Positions 20,811 to 32,448 of a stretch of 64,000 nucleotides of DNA are shown here, in pieces. The number at the start of each line of letters is the position of its first letter. Within the stretch, counting starts at the first letter, position 1. A model generated the notes under the pieces. It made no database searches and was not told where the DNA came from. It was given only the letters and a program-made list of their open reading frames with translations. A program made the translations under genes and the position numbers. Origin of the DNA: Diatrype stigma (lineage: Eukaryota; Ascomycota; Sordariomycetes; Xylariales; Diatrypaceae); the NCBI GenBank assembly GCA_022225965.2, contig JAKJXP020000029.1, forward strand, positions 62,001-126,000, read 5' to 3'.

Positions 20811-22984
20811 GCCTCCAGACAGCCCACCTACGGTTGTCCCACGTACCCACACTTGCCCGCCAAGCCCCCTGCTTATCAGTGGGCACTCTCAAAAGTGCAT
20901 CATTGACTTCAACCTAACCGGTTTCCAGTTAGTCTGGCACGCCCCAGCTGAGCCTTACCTTAGGTATGATGCACCTTAGGGCTGCCGGATCCGGCTAGCG
21001 GAGGCAGAATAAGATGAGGCCATATGAGAGGGCTAGAGAGGGCATCAAGCATGGACGGCGCGCTTGGCACGCGCTTGGCAGCGCCTTGGCGATTCCCTCC
21101 AGGTGAAGATTGGCAAGGTTTAGTGAGACCTGTGCAACTTTTGACTTGCCGCTTAGCCGCCACAAGAAGTTTTCTCGCCTGTTGCGAAACTCCTCGCTTC
21201 GTGGTCCTTCCGACCATCGCACCGCCATGGCGGGGGAAGAACTAACTGCCTAACGTCCATCCATACAAGCATCCATACGAGCCATAGACACATACTTATA
21301 TATAACACATATATAGCCGTCTTACTCAGCCTTTCTTGGGTCGCAACCCGCCTGCGGAGACCGTGAAGTCAACCGTCAACCAACATCAACGGACACGGCA
21401 GAGGCAGAGCACGCCAGTCTGTCAACGCCTAGCACCCGGCATCTATCCGATGAGGCCGAAGAAAGGAGTAGTCAACTATGTAGGTAGTCAAACTACCTAG
21501 TCAACTAGGCCACTGTACATAGTAGCTTGCTAGGACAGTGCCCAGGTGATCGTGCCGTGATTCCTTCTTGCCCGGTGTCTATCCTTCCTCCTTACCTCGG
21601 TCCGCTCGCTTTATGACACCGACGCCCAACCTTCGCGGAAACACCTAAAGCAGAGCTGAGGCTACGTGTAGCAACCGGTCTGTCGGCACATGGAACGCAC
21701 CTACCTATGCATGTCTGAATTAACTATAAGACGGGATCGGCCAGTCAGTCAGCCAGCCAGCTAGTTCAGGGAGTAGTTACACCAGATCACCTCATCAAGC
21801 TAGGGGGCACAGACAATGATACAAACCTACATGCACTTTACATGTTACCAAGTCATCGTTACCTACCGCCTACCAGCCTATCTACCGATCTGGCTGTCGA
21901 CCTGGTAGCCTCGTAGGTAAGTAGGTAGCCATGTAACTACTTAGGCAGGTACGTAGTAAGCCACTTCCTATAGTCCAGATTCCTCCAAGGTACGAAGTTC
22001 CCCCAAGGTACGAAGTATACTTACCCAGCAATAACGGTCATGCTTAACTTCTCAAGGCAGGCAGAGGCAGGGCCAGTCTTTCTTGAGCCTTGACGATCCA
22101 AGACATGTGCTCGTTACTTCTGGGCAAAAGTCGTTCTTTATTTTCCGAGATATGCGTTGATCAGCTTCAGCTCGTGTTGTACGTTGTCAGGCCTAACTAG
22201 GTTGTCTGACCCCCTTTTTTCGGTCTTAATCCAGAGTTTAGCTGAGTTGGTTGGTGGACACCTCCTGGTTTGACTCTCTCTCATCTGTGATCCCACTCCT
22301 CTTAAAAGCTATTCTTCGCGTAACCCCGGCTTTCAAACACCTTGGCAGCATCTCTCGCTCCATCTTGTCCGTTCTAAGCGTTTTTGACCAGCTTGCCCGG
22401 CCCCAGTGGTATGTATGTATGTAGGAGCGTCCTAACGGAGCAAGCAGCACGCTACAGAGAGTTCCTCCAGAATACCTTAGTCGATGTTATACTTTATAGC
22501 GGGCGCCGGTCACTCAGCTAAACGAATGGCGTGGCCGGTCAGTGGCGTGCCCGAACATACCGTAGAGCGAGAGTCAGCAGGTCATCCCTACCTACATATA
22601 CCTATGTACGCTTGCCTAGGTACTTGGCTATTAATAAAGTTCTAAACAGCGAGCCTTCCTAGTAGTGGGACGATATGCTTGTCCCTTTTGCAGACCAGCA
22701 CGAATCCGTGGTAGGGATATAGCAGTAAGTAGGTACATACATACCTAGTATGTATGTAGTATTATGTAGGATACTCAAGCCTGTAGGTATCGTACATACA
22801 TGTCCAGGTGCCAGGTGCTTCAAGGTTGCTCACAGGACAGGACACAGAACATGAAGACAGCCAATGGACACCCCTCCCCCTGTCCCGCGATGAATCCACT
22901 GTCCACCACGAGTCTTGGCATCTCAGTATGTACTTTCCCAGGTGACTTTCCCAGCTTCCTCGTGGCCAGACACCCAGACACCCC

Positions 22985-23021
22985 GACCCAGAGACCCAGA
23001 GACCCAGAGACCCAGAGACCC
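22985..23021. repeat. 8-bp tandem GACCCAGA, about 4.5 copies
   Basis: Perfect tandem copies, followed by a variant GACCCC. Confidence 0.85.
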
Positions 23022-23309
23022 CAGAGCATTAAGAGTGCCCACTTCAGACCGCATCCTTAGTGTACACATAGTAGTAGGGGTTCCCTCTACTCCGGTATCG
23101 AATGCAGATGGATGGCTTTCTTAAGATCCGTCGGTTATCAGCATTATTCTCTTTGCATGTTGACGTCCCCTGAACAATTCGAACCGAACCGAGCCTCGAC
23201 ATAGATCCCACGTAGGCCAGTGACACGCCGGCCCAGCTTGATATCCGTATCGGTACCGGAACGACACGAAGGAAGAAAAGACGTAACCCAAGAGTCGGAT
23301 TTCGGAAGC

Positions 23310-23417
23310 CAGGGCCAGAATTCAGAGCCAGAGCCAGATCCAGAGCCAGAAGCCAGAACTCAGAGGCACAAGCAGAAGAAGAAACAGAAGCAGAAGCAGA
23401 AGTAGAAGCAAAAGTAG
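23310..23417. repeat. Purine-rich CAGAAG/CCAGAG repeat in the dehydrogenase 5' leader
   Basis: Imperfect GCCAGA then AGCAGAAG units end about 30 bp before the ATG at 23447. The sense strand is nearly pyrimidine-free apart from C. It may be transcribed leader. Confidence 0.7.
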
Positions 23418-23446
23418 TGTTTAGCTTCAGTCAGCATCAGCCAGCC

Positions 23447-25526
23447 ATGACGCGACCCGACCTAAAACGCAAGAGAGAAGTGAAGAACATCTGCTGCATT
23501 GGTGGTGGATATGTGGTATGTATCCAAGCAACATTTACAGTTTCGGGGTTATTTTTACTTTGCGCTGCCCGCTGCGCTGCGACGTGATTTGACGCCGTGG
23601 CATGCGATGCGACTCGAAGCCAATTCCTTTTGCCCCTATCTCCGCTGTCGATTACCTACACATCTACCAATCTACAGTCTGTCTACATGACTACATGGCT
23701 ACATATCCACACCTAAGATCCCCAGACTGAAGTCCTTCTCCCCCGCCTCCGCACAAAAGAATAGAAGAGGGGAGGTGCAAGAGGGAAGATGGAGAAACAG
23801 AGACAGACACCTTGTAAATAACGGAACATCATGGGATGCAAGAAGGAGAAAAAACGAGAAAAATGAGAAAAGGAATGCAAGCAGGAGAGAATTGGACGAA
23901 CTACAATCACTGGTTCCTGGTCTGGCCACATTACTGACAAGTTTACTCGCCGGATAGGGCGGACCAAGTGCTGCTGTCATCGCCAACAAGGCGCCGCATC
24001 TGCAGATAACAGTGGTCGACATCGACGAGCGCCGAATTGCCGCTTGGAACTCGGATTCCTTGCCGGTCTACGAGCCGAACCTGTTCCAACTAGTTCAACC
24101 TGCACGAGATGGTTCTGAAGGCCGCAAGCCCAACCTGGTCTTCTCTACCGCCATTGAAGAAAAGATCCAAGAGGCCGACATTATATTCATCGGTGTCAAC
24201 ACCCCTACCAAGAAGACGGGTCTGGGAGCCGGCAAGGCTTCCGACTTGGGATGGCTGGAGGCTGCGACACGCCGTGTTGCCAAGGCAGCCCAGAGAGACA
24301 CAATCGTCGTAGAGAAGAGCACAGTCCCGGTTGGAACAGCAGATGCTATGAGGGAGATCCTCGCTGCCAATGCGCAACCGGGCGTCCACTTCGAGGTGCT
24401 GTCCAACCCTGAATTCTTGGCCGAGGGAACTGCTGTTACCAATCTTCTGAACCCCGACCGCATTCTCATCGGTTGCCTCGAGACTGAGGCTGGTTATGCC
24501 GCCGCAGAGGCCCTGTGTGATGTTTACGCCAATTGGATCCCCCGTGAGAAGCTCATCACCATGAACTTGTGGTCTTCGGAACTGTCGAAGCTTGCAGCCA
24601 ATGCGCTGCTCGCCCAGCGCATTTCCAGCATCAATGCCCTGTCTTCTATATGTGAGGCCGTCTCGGCTAACATCCAGGATGTTTCCTATGCTGTTGGTTT
24701 GGATACGCGGATTGGCCCCAAGATGATGAACGCTTCGGTGGGCTTTGGCGGGAGTTGCTTCAGGAAAGACATCCTGAACCTAGTGTACATATCCGAGACG
24801 CTTAACCTACCAGAGGTTGCGGCCTACTGGAAGGCTGTGGTGGAGGTCAACGAATACCAAATGGCCCGCTTCGTGAAGCGCATTGTTCACGCGATGCACA
24901 GCACGCTATCCAACAAGAAGGTGGCCGTCCTGGGCTTCGCATACAAGAAGGACACGGGAGACACCAGAGAATCACCGGCAATCACTGTCGTCCAAAAGCT
25001 GCTTGCCGAGAACGCCACCATCCACATATTCGACCCCAAGGTCCGGAAGGAGCAGATCTACGCCGACCTGCAGACCACCTTAGACGACGCCCGTATCGCC
25101 GTCCAGGACAACCCCTACGACGCTTGCCAAGATGCGCACGCCGTCATCATCCTGACGGAGTGGGATATGTTCAGCAACAAGCCGCCCAAGAGCGGCAAAA
25201 TCCCGCAGCAGAACGGTCACCTCGCCGTCGACACCAACGGCAATGGCAATGGCAACGGTAGCAGCAGCAACAACAAGCTAGCCGAGTCCACCGACGGGGC
25301 CGTTTCTACCGACACCGGTAGCTCCACGCCGGACAGCATCCCCACGCGCGCCAAGTCGCCGGGCCCAAAGCACGAGAGGCTGGACTGGAAGCGGATAAGC
25401 CAGCTGATGGAGAAGCCGATGCATGTGTTCGATGGCCGGAACACGGTGAACGTGGCCGCCCTCGAGGACCTGGGCTTCCGGGTCGAGGCCATCGGCGTCG
25501 CCTCCAAGTCGCGGTCCTTGAGGTAA
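23447..25526 (+). CDS. UDP-glucose 6-dehydrogenase, two exons, 545 aa
   Basis: Cytosolic NAD-dependent enzyme oxidising UDP-glucose to UDP-glucuronate. Exon 1 is 23447-23515 and exon 2 is 23958-25526. The 442-bp intron is long for this window and splits the Rossmann loop ICCIGGGYV/GGPSA. The start ATG precedes a short basic leader. Other landmarks are VVDIDERRIAAW, the EKSTVPVGTA segment, SNPEFLAEGTA, ELSKLAANALLAQRISS (conserved Lys) and GFGGSCFRKD with the catalytic Cys at about residue 290. The C-terminal domain has GFAYKKDTGDTRESPA, TEWDMF and VFDGRNTVN. A low-complexity insert of about 70 residues, rich in Asn, Gly and Ser, sits at about 429-498, between TEWDMF and LDWKRI, which are nearly adjacent in usual family members. 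All recognised active-site motifs are intact. Confidence 0.95.
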
Positions 25527-27736
25527 TTGATGGATTAATTGGATTGCTAGCTAGCTATATTGCTAGTCAGCTGTTTGTTTACCTTGACAAGTAGCTTTTG
25601 TGGATGGGACGATGTGCATTGTAACGGCCGGATGGACGAAGGAACGAACGAGCGGATGAAACGGCCGGACATACCTACGGGTGTACGGATGGACGGTTGG
25701 ACGAACAGACTCATTAATGGATTGCACGATGCATTGATACGGATGGATATCATGTTCTTGTATCACTAGTAGTAGTAGCAGCAGTAGCAGTAGCATCCCT
25801 AACTAGATAGACAAAATACGCGAGCGATGCGTACATTACCATCACTACCACCGCTTTTAGTCAGTCAGTGCATTGCTACCGTTGCTGTTATATTAATTAC
25901 TTGAAACTTGTCATACTGAAGAATACCAACCTACCTACGTAATAGATGGGTTTTAGCCGTTTTGAATGGGGTAACCATTATCTGTTATAACGTACCGCAG
26001 GCTTTGCTACCATAAGTACAGGCATCAGAAGCCCACATTTTATTTTTTATTTTATATTTTATATTTTTTCCACTCCCATACTCATCGTTCACGCCCACCT
26101 GCAAGTAGGGGAAGCAAGAATATTTCCTCCTGGTGTGGACACTTAGCATAGCAAAGCGCATGCATCGTTGGATCTTGTTCCCCCACAAGGTTTAGTTAAC
26201 CCAACGACGACCAAGCAAGTTCAACGAAACCCCCTGGACCTGGAAAAAAAAAAAGAAAAAAAAAAAAACGGGAAAGGGGCATCCGGCGGTGACGGCCGCC
26301 TGCAAAGCTTTCAGCACCTGAACAAGCTACCCCATTGATGTCGGCCTCCCCCTTTTCGCATTTGATCAAAATTCCCAGCGCAGTTTATCCACAGACAGAA
26401 TCCCTACGTGAGTATTAGTCTGACTGGCTTGCATTGGTGCGGGAAGGAGCGCTGTTCTCTATAGGTTGTTCTCTGCAGGATGGAGGAGTCTAGCTTAGGT
26501 GCTTGGTACACTGCTGCTGTTATACTAGATAGGGACTCTCGAACCTGCCTTGGGGTAAAGTCCGCAGTCGCGTTCCCCTCCCTTCCCCCCTTTCCTTTTA
26601 ACAGGGCTGGAATGATAGCGGGCACTGGATCGTTACAGCAATGTGAGAAGAGGATGAGTTAGCAGGACCAGAATAGGTGAAGGAGTAACTAGGGGGAAGG
26701 GGTACCCCTATTGGTCCCATTCGATTTGAAAACGTCATAATGTGTTTCTCTCTAGAAGTCCTCTATACATGTAATCCATGCTGGCTTTCGTGTATTGTTC
26801 GGACATGAAAGACCCTCACCCGCATGGATTGCATCAAGTCAACATGTCTGAAAAGCAAGAGCAATCTCTTTTCGTGCTAATAGCCCTTTTATAGGTAAAG
26901 TAAGGAATACCGATATCATAAGGCGATGGCCTACCTCAAGTAATGTCATTCCGCTTCCTTTTCTTGTATCTTCACATGGTCACTACGCTCTCAGAGAACG
27001 TCTGCAATAATGGGAGGAGGGGGAGGGCGTGTGTCACGACACCCTAGTGGTATGGGAGCAATACCTAGATAGATTGGCTAACTTGCTTTCTACGCCCACC
27101 AGCAGCCTAAGGCTTCAACGGTCATTCTTTGGCATTGCCTTCTCCCCTTCTACAGGACCATAATCGGGCGTATATGTGTACGTAGTTAACCGAACTAAAT
27201 GAGCAGGTATTCACGAGGCAACAGATTCAGTCTCCTGGAATTGACTGTGCCTCGAAATCTGGAATGTCGCCCCTGTCGACATGTAGCCCGGCTTTGTCTC
27301 CACATGACTGGTTATATGACCCGATCAATGGGTATCGGATTGGCATTTGGTTTTGAACTTTGGGAACCGGCTAAGAATGAGGGTGACGATACTAGGTGTG
27401 ACAGTGGCAAAGCAACAAATTAATCCTGCTCGGATGGACGATTCGCGCTTGGGATTTCCCCAGATATATGAACTGCAAATCATATATGAGCGTTCTCTCA
27501 GAAGACATAGTCGGATTCTTATAAGTCACAACATGTTTTGAGCTTCCAGACATCTTTCTTGTTACTTGACCACGCCGTTTTACTCGTATCTCCCCCCTGC
27601 CTGTCATAAGAGAGATAGGTAACTCCGTATTCGGTCATATCGTTTGATACTACGATACTTACAGTAAGCCGGCCTACTCTCATTGGCGTCAAATCCTTAT
27701 ACTGACTGACTCTTTTCTAGTACTACTTGGGCCAAA
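25527..27736. other. Non-coding region downstream of the dehydrogenase
   Basis: Contains an A-rich run at about 26244-26268 and AT-rich T-runs near 26040-26070. Small open frames lack support. No RNA gene recognised. Confidence 0.45.
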
Positions 27737-27979
27737 ATGCCGTCAGAAGCGTCCTGCCAATGCAGATGCATGTGCGAAGAAGCACATGATGGCCAGTTGT
27801 TCCCCTCTAACCCGAAACCGGGGGAAGGCACTGGCTATTTGTGTTCCTGGTGCAAGAGTCTCTACAATATCTGGACTAAGCGAAAACACACATCGCAGAT
27901 GGAAGCGGATCCTCGGCCGGCACACTTATGCGTACATGGACCTGCTGCTCCGCAGGCAGGAGGTAGTCGTTCCACATAG
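27737..27979 (+). CDS. Doubtful small Cys-rich protein, 80 aa
   Basis: A single open frame from an ATG in good context (GCCAAAATG). The N-end has CQCRCMCEE, followed later by CSWC, a spacing that could bind metal but may be chance. There is no signal peptide, and the tail is Pro/Ala/Gly-rich. No family is recognised and there is no neighbouring support. It may be part of an unrecognised spliced gene or not coding. Confidence 0.2.
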   Translation: MPSEASCQCRCMCEEAHDGQLFPSNPKPGEGTGYLCSWCKSLYNIWTKRKHTSQMEADPRPAHLCVHGPAAPQAGGSRST

Positions 27980-28884
27980 GTGGTGGTATCGGTTCCAAGG
28001 GGGTGGTTTGGGACGAAATACTCAACCTGGCGAGAGAAAAGGAGAAGAGACAGAGACAGAGAGAGGGGGACAGCTGGGGGAGGGGGGAGCAAAAAGGGGG
28101 CACACCATGTAAAGATAGGTCAACCACGATAGTCATGTCCCTTGTACCGGCCCATCGATACCCATAAATCGACCAATATGTACCGCAGTCTTCAGTATTA
28201 GAGAGGGCCTTGAGGAGCGAAGCGATGACGTCCATATTCTCGTTCAATTGCATGCATGGGATCTAGTTACTAAACCTGGATAAGATATTTCTTACCTAGT
28301 TGCACCGACGTCGAGCTACGAGTGAAGAGACCTGATTGGTCACTCGGGCTGATATTCCACTTTCAAAGGGTTCACTTCATGATGATACACATAGGGGACG
28401 CCCCGTTTTTCGTCTATAAAAGAAGCTTCAATCTTTTCGAGGCGAACGAAGTCAAGAAACCGTGCTCTGTACGTCATTGCCGGAGGCCGGGATTTTGGGA
28501 CATATGTTTGTAGTTAGATCTGCGAGTTGATGCGTTCGAATCACCATAGGTACTTGGTGATAGCACTTGGACGTGGCTGAGAGTTCACTTAAACGGGACA
28601 CAGCTTATTATGAAGTCATCGTTCACGAACCATTATTCAAACACAGGGGTGCTGTAGGACAATATAAGCCGCCGTATTCCGGCAAAGAACGACGTGTAGT
28701 ACATTGGTCAGGCTTCAGGAGATCTCACAATAGAGTAGGCCCCGGGACGGCAGGAGATGACCTATAAAGGACGAACGCCCTTCTCTGATTCTAGATTGAT
28801 GTCCTTGAAATTAACAGTAAGGAGTCCTGAATAACAGACCATCATCCGCTTCTACCTTCAGTTGTATCCAAATGACATTTGGGG
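27980..28884. other. Mostly non-coding; weak open frame at 28567-28767
   Basis: A 66-codon open stretch at 28567-28767 is in the same frame as the decayed coding stretch that follows, and may be its upstream part. The C/T-rich tract near 28040-28100 is simple sequence. Confidence 0.35.
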
Positions 28885-29325
28885 AACAAGGATATCCTCG
28901 ATGTGGCCGACACGTTCGATCGTACCCTGTCAGACCACTTCGAGGGGCATAGCGACCGCAACGATGGAGGTACCTGGAGCATATACTGGACGGCCGAAAA
29001 AAGCACCATGGGGCCGCCAACGACCCAGTGCAGCTCTATCTGACCTCTTTCTTGTGCCTCGAATCCCGACCACCAAGCTGCCCTCAGCCAGTGGCCACCA
29101 TACAACTCCATACCCGAAGCCTACCTAGTCCATCTCGGGCATCTGGGAGAGAAGCTATACACAAATAACACCGGCACCATCGTCGACGACGAGTAAATCG
29201 GTAACCCCAAGAGGAAGAATAGGCTTAGGAAGGCAGTCTACATCAAGCCCCTGAATCCTTATTCAGCGGGCATGGAAGGCGAAATGGTCAACGAATGGAC
29301 TTCTGCTTGGGCACACGATGCCTAG
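28885..29325 (+). pseudogene. Decayed protein-coding remnant of unrecognised family
   Basis: One frame reads with protein-like composition for about 147 codons despite in-frame stops. The first part runs from NKDILDVADTFDRTLSDHF to a TGA after QCSSI. The second has AYLVHLGHLGEKLYTNN and a TAA after IVDDE. The third has RKAVYIKPLNPYSAG and VNEWTSAWAHDA before TAG. Persistence of a single frame over three open blocks suggests a recently broken gene rather than chance. I do not recognise the family. Introns removing some stops cannot be excluded. Confidence 0.4.
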
Positions 29326-29595
29326 GCCATAAGGGTTACTAGATACATTGATTAAGTGGACGCATGGCCTTGATTTAGCATACTGTGTTTATGCTGAGAC
29401 AAGACTTCAATTATATCAGGGGCATTTTACATAAAGAGGCCAATGGGGCCCAAAGAATGAAAGGGTGCAGTAGGTCGAAACTCAAGGAGTAAATTTTTCA
29501 TTATACGTGACTATGCCTACCCTGCCCACAGTTCTCATTTTGGGGGATCCAGGAGCATCGTCTGCCTACTGCGTAGTATCTATGACCACTTCTCA

Positions 29596-32448
29596 TCATT
29601 GCCGTTGCTCTAATGAGTCCTCATCCCACTGCTGTAGTTGCCGTCCTCCATTCCGATGACGACCCTGCCCAAATACGTTCTTCAAAGAGAAAGCCCCGGT
29701 GGCCTGAGCGGCACCTCCTTCGGGCCGTTGTCGCATGTTGCTCTCCGGCCACTGGAAAGTGGTCATGATCTTGCTCGCCTGCTCCTTCATCTGTGCGGAC
29801 TCCATAAGCTGGGTATGGTTTCCATCACCATCATTGCTGTTGCTGTTGCTATTGACGTTGTTATCGTAAACATTCGTCGTCATCGTTTCCTTAGCCAGCA
29901 TACTCTGCGAAGCAGTAGGTACCGGCTCCTGCGGGTGGCGCAGCAGCCCAAAGCGATCCCCATAGAACAGCAGCGGCAGCAAGCTGTTCTTCCAGACCGG
30001 CCTGACGTGCCTCTCCCGCCAGTTCTTGGCGATGGTCAGCGCGAGCAGGACCGTCGTCAAAAAGACGAGCGCCGCCGAGAACGACAGCCACTCCCAGTGC
30101 ACGACCGTGCAGACGGTCGTGCGCCAGGCGACGCCCTGAGCCGTGCCCAGCGGCAGCGCCGTCTGCTCCAGGCCGCTGTAGACGGCGCCCGACCCCGTGC
30201 TGTCGCCGCTGTCGTTGAAGACGGAGCTGCCGTACGTCATGCGGTAGCGGCTGGTCAGGGCGCGCGCCACGGACCCGAAGTACGCGTCGACGGTGCCGAC
30301 GGTCGCGTTGCCCGAGGCGTACAGGCTCTCGAGCGGCTTGTAGAACTGCTGCACCGGGTCGCGCCTCGCGCACGACGTGCCGTACCGCGGGTCGACGGCG
30401 CACGCGCCCTCGAACGCCGCCCGCAGCTCTGTGCTGACCGCGTACGCGAACTCCGCGTTGTGCCGGTACACGCACGCCTCCGGCGCCGACACGTTGCGGT
30501 ACCCGGACGAGCCGTCGGCCCGGCCCTCGAACAGCGTCAGCCGCGTCGCGTTGGAGAGTGACGCCGCCGCCGCCGTGATGTCGTCCTCGGTGGCGTACGT
30601 CGTGCCGTCTGCGCGGCACGGCGCCTGGATCGCCGTGTAGTGGTAGTCGAGGTTCAGGGAGCCCGCGCTGGACTGCAGCTGCTTCAGCGTGGTGTCCACG
30701 CTTTCCGTAAAGGTCCCGTTGCTGCCGAGGTCCGGCGTCGCCGCGACGGCCGACCCCGTCCCCGTCCCCTCCGCGTCGATTTCCTCCTCGATGAGCATCC
30801 CGTTGACTATCGACGCCACGTACGTGCGCAGGCACGGGTACAGGATGCAGGACGCGGCGCGGATGCTGACCGACCCACCGTCCTCCGCCGCGCCCTTGAT
30901 CGCCGGGCACACGGGCTCGCTGCCGCTGACGTCGCAGCCGTCCGTCGTCGTGGTCAGCATCGTGATGTTCGCCAGCGACCAGCGCGATGCGATGGCGAAG
31001 TCCGCCGCCAGCGCGCCCGCCCAGCTCAGGTCCGCGTCTGCCGTCGTTGCGTTCATCTCGGTGCCGTAGGACCCGTGGCTGATGTTGAGCCCGTTCGGCA
31101 GGCCGAAGTACGTGGTCGTGCCCTTGGTGCTGAGAACCGTCGCGAGAGACGATACGTTCATGCAGCGGTGGCACAGCCCGATCGAGGAGTACGATGTGTT
31201 TTGCTGCTGGTCGAAACTGCCCCCGTCGTAATTTACGTCGTCGTCCTCGTCGTCGCTGTCATCGTCGTCGTCATCACGTCTTATTTTCCTGCTGCTAACG
31301 CTACTCGGGAGCGGATCTCCGCCGGAAAATGTGCAGTTGCCGGTCGAGCAGCTCGCCGTGACCAGGTTCTCCACGCCATCAGGCGAGTTCAGGCTCGAGG
31401 ACACGGCGACGGTGGTATCGGAGTCTGGGCTGCCGCGCAAGCCGGGGTAGCCGCGCACGAAGCCGCCGGAGCGGGGCACGTAGTGGGCGTAGGGGATGGA
31501 GGCGGAGGCGCCGGGGACGACGACCTGGCAGTTGGCGGAGCGCATGGCCTGCTGGACGGTGGGGCCGATGCCGAAGGAGACGACGAGCAGCAGGGCGGCG
31601 AGGATGGAGACAAAGTCGGCGCCGCGGAAGGCCGTGGGCACGAGGCACAGCGCGCCCCAGACGCCGCGGCTGGCCGCGTCGAAGTCCGCCAGGTTGCGCA
31701 AGGGGCGCGTGCGCCCGGCCCCGAACCACGACCACTTGGCCTGCGACAGCACCTCGGCCATGACGATCACCAGGAGCCCCCGCAGGAACGTCGACAGCAG
31801 CGCCAGGATCGTGTTAAGGTTCAGCGACTCCCCCCAGTCCGGCATCCGCTGGCCCTGGTACACCACCAACAGCACGATGATGGCGATCAGCATCGCGAGC
31901 GCCAGCGCCAGCGAGAAGATCTCCCACCCCCATCGTCGGAACACCTGGTACCGGAACTGGCGGTCCTGCTCACCCGGCGGTCCTAGAGGAGGCGCGAATG
32001 CTGCTGCCGTCGCGCCGCCGCCGCCGCCGCCGCCGCTACCATCATGGTCGAGCCCGATGGGGTGTGGTAAGATCCTGTCATTGTCATGTTGAATTTGATA
32101 TGGATCGGCTTGGGTATAGCCAGTCTCTTTCTGATGAGATGCGGCGCCGGTATCCACGAGGCCGTAGCTCGCGGTGTGGTCAGCGTATGGTTGGTAGTTC
32201 TCGGTGTGGCTGCCCACGTAGCTCGATAGGGGAGAAACAGCTTCCGAGCGCGCCTCCGAGAGCGCCGACAAGGCGGCTTCTCCTTGAAGGTACGAGTTCG
32301 ACCTCTGCACTCCGGTTTCTTGCGTTTGAAACTCTGGCCCCGACGGATATGGAGTAAAGCCGTCTTGTATGATATGGTTAGTATGGTGATCCCGATTAGA
32401 GGAGGATCGAGGATCCTCGTCGGAATCCCTTCTGAATAAAGCAGCCAT
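29596..32448 (-). CDS. DUF3176 family multi-pass membrane protein, 950 aa, intronless
   Basis: Fungal-specific membrane protein of unknown role. ATG at 32448 opens a Ser/Gln/His-rich cytosolic tail of about 165 residues with a Gly/Ala run. The DUF3176 core then begins YQVFRRWGWEIFSLALALAM. It continues with QGQRMPDWGESLNLNTILA, a second membrane segment (STFLRGLLVIVMAEVL), SQAKWSWF and RPLRNLADFDAASRG. A third segment follows (FVSILAALLLVVSFGIGP). A long extracytosolic domain has many NxS/T sites, Cys pairs and an Asp-rich run (about residue 395). One last membrane segment lies near residues 787-808, before a 140-residue tail. The layout and length fit the family. No neighbour suggests a function. 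Confidence 0.88.
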   Translation of the reverse strand: MAALFRRDSDEDPRSSSNRDHHTNHIIQDGFTPYPSGPEFQTQETGVQRSNSYLQGEAALSALSEARSEAVSPLSSYVGSHTENYQPYADHTASYGLVDTGAASHQKETGYTQADPYQIQHDNDRILPHPIGLDHDGSGGGGGGGATAAAFAPPLGPPGEQDRQFRYQVFRRWGWEIFSLALALAMLIAIIVLLVVYQGQRMPDWGESLNLNTILALLSTFLRGLLVIVMAEVLSQAKWSWFGAGRTRPLRNLADFDAASRGVWGALCLVPTAFRGADFVSILAALLLVVSFGIGPTVQQAMRSANCQVVVPGASASIPYAHYVPRSGGFVRGYPGLRGSPDSDTTVAVSSSLNSPDGVENLVTASCSTGNCTFSGGDPLPSSVSSRKIRRDDDDDDSDDEDDDVNYDGGSFDQQQNTSYSSIGLCHRCMNVSSLATVLSTKGTTTYFGLPNGLNISHGSYGTEMNATTADADLSWAGALAADFAIASRWSLANITMLTTTTDGCDVSGSEPVCPAIKGAAEDGGSVSIRAASCILYPCLRTYVASIVNGMLIEEEIDAEGTGTGSAVAATPDLGSNGTFTESVDTTLKQLQSSAGSLNLDYHYTAIQAPCRADGTTYATEDDITAAAASLSNATRLTLFEGRADGSSGYRNVSAPEACVYRHNAEFAYAVSTELRAAFEGACAVDPRYGTSCARRDPVQQFYKPLESLYASGNATVGTVDAYFGSVARALTSRYRMTYGSSVFNDSGDSTGSGAVYSGLEQTALPLGTAQGVAWRTTVCTVVHWEWLSFSAALVFLTTVLLALTIAKNWRERHVRPVWKNSLLPLLFYGDRFGLLRHPQEPVPTASQSMLAKETMTTNVYDNNVNSNSNSNDGDGNHTQLMESAQMKEQASKIMTTFQWPESNMRQRPEGGAAQATGAFSLKNVFGQGRHRNGGRQLQQWDEDSLEQRQ

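Larger units (their letters stand above)
20820..23446. other. Long non-coding region upstream of the UDP-glucose dehydrogenase gene
   Basis: Rich in TACCTA/GTAGGTA words and short tandem repeats. No gene, tRNA or transposon structure is recognised. The last part is the dehydrogenase 5' leader. Confidence 0.5.

Noticed and set aside
28500..28560. GTTCGAATC resembling a tRNA B box
   Set aside because: No A box, no acceptor stem and no cloverleaf could be built.
30640..31986. 448-codon + strand frame opposite the DUF3176 gene
   Set aside because: Antisense shadow caused by high third-position G+C; the - strand has the recognisable membrane domain.
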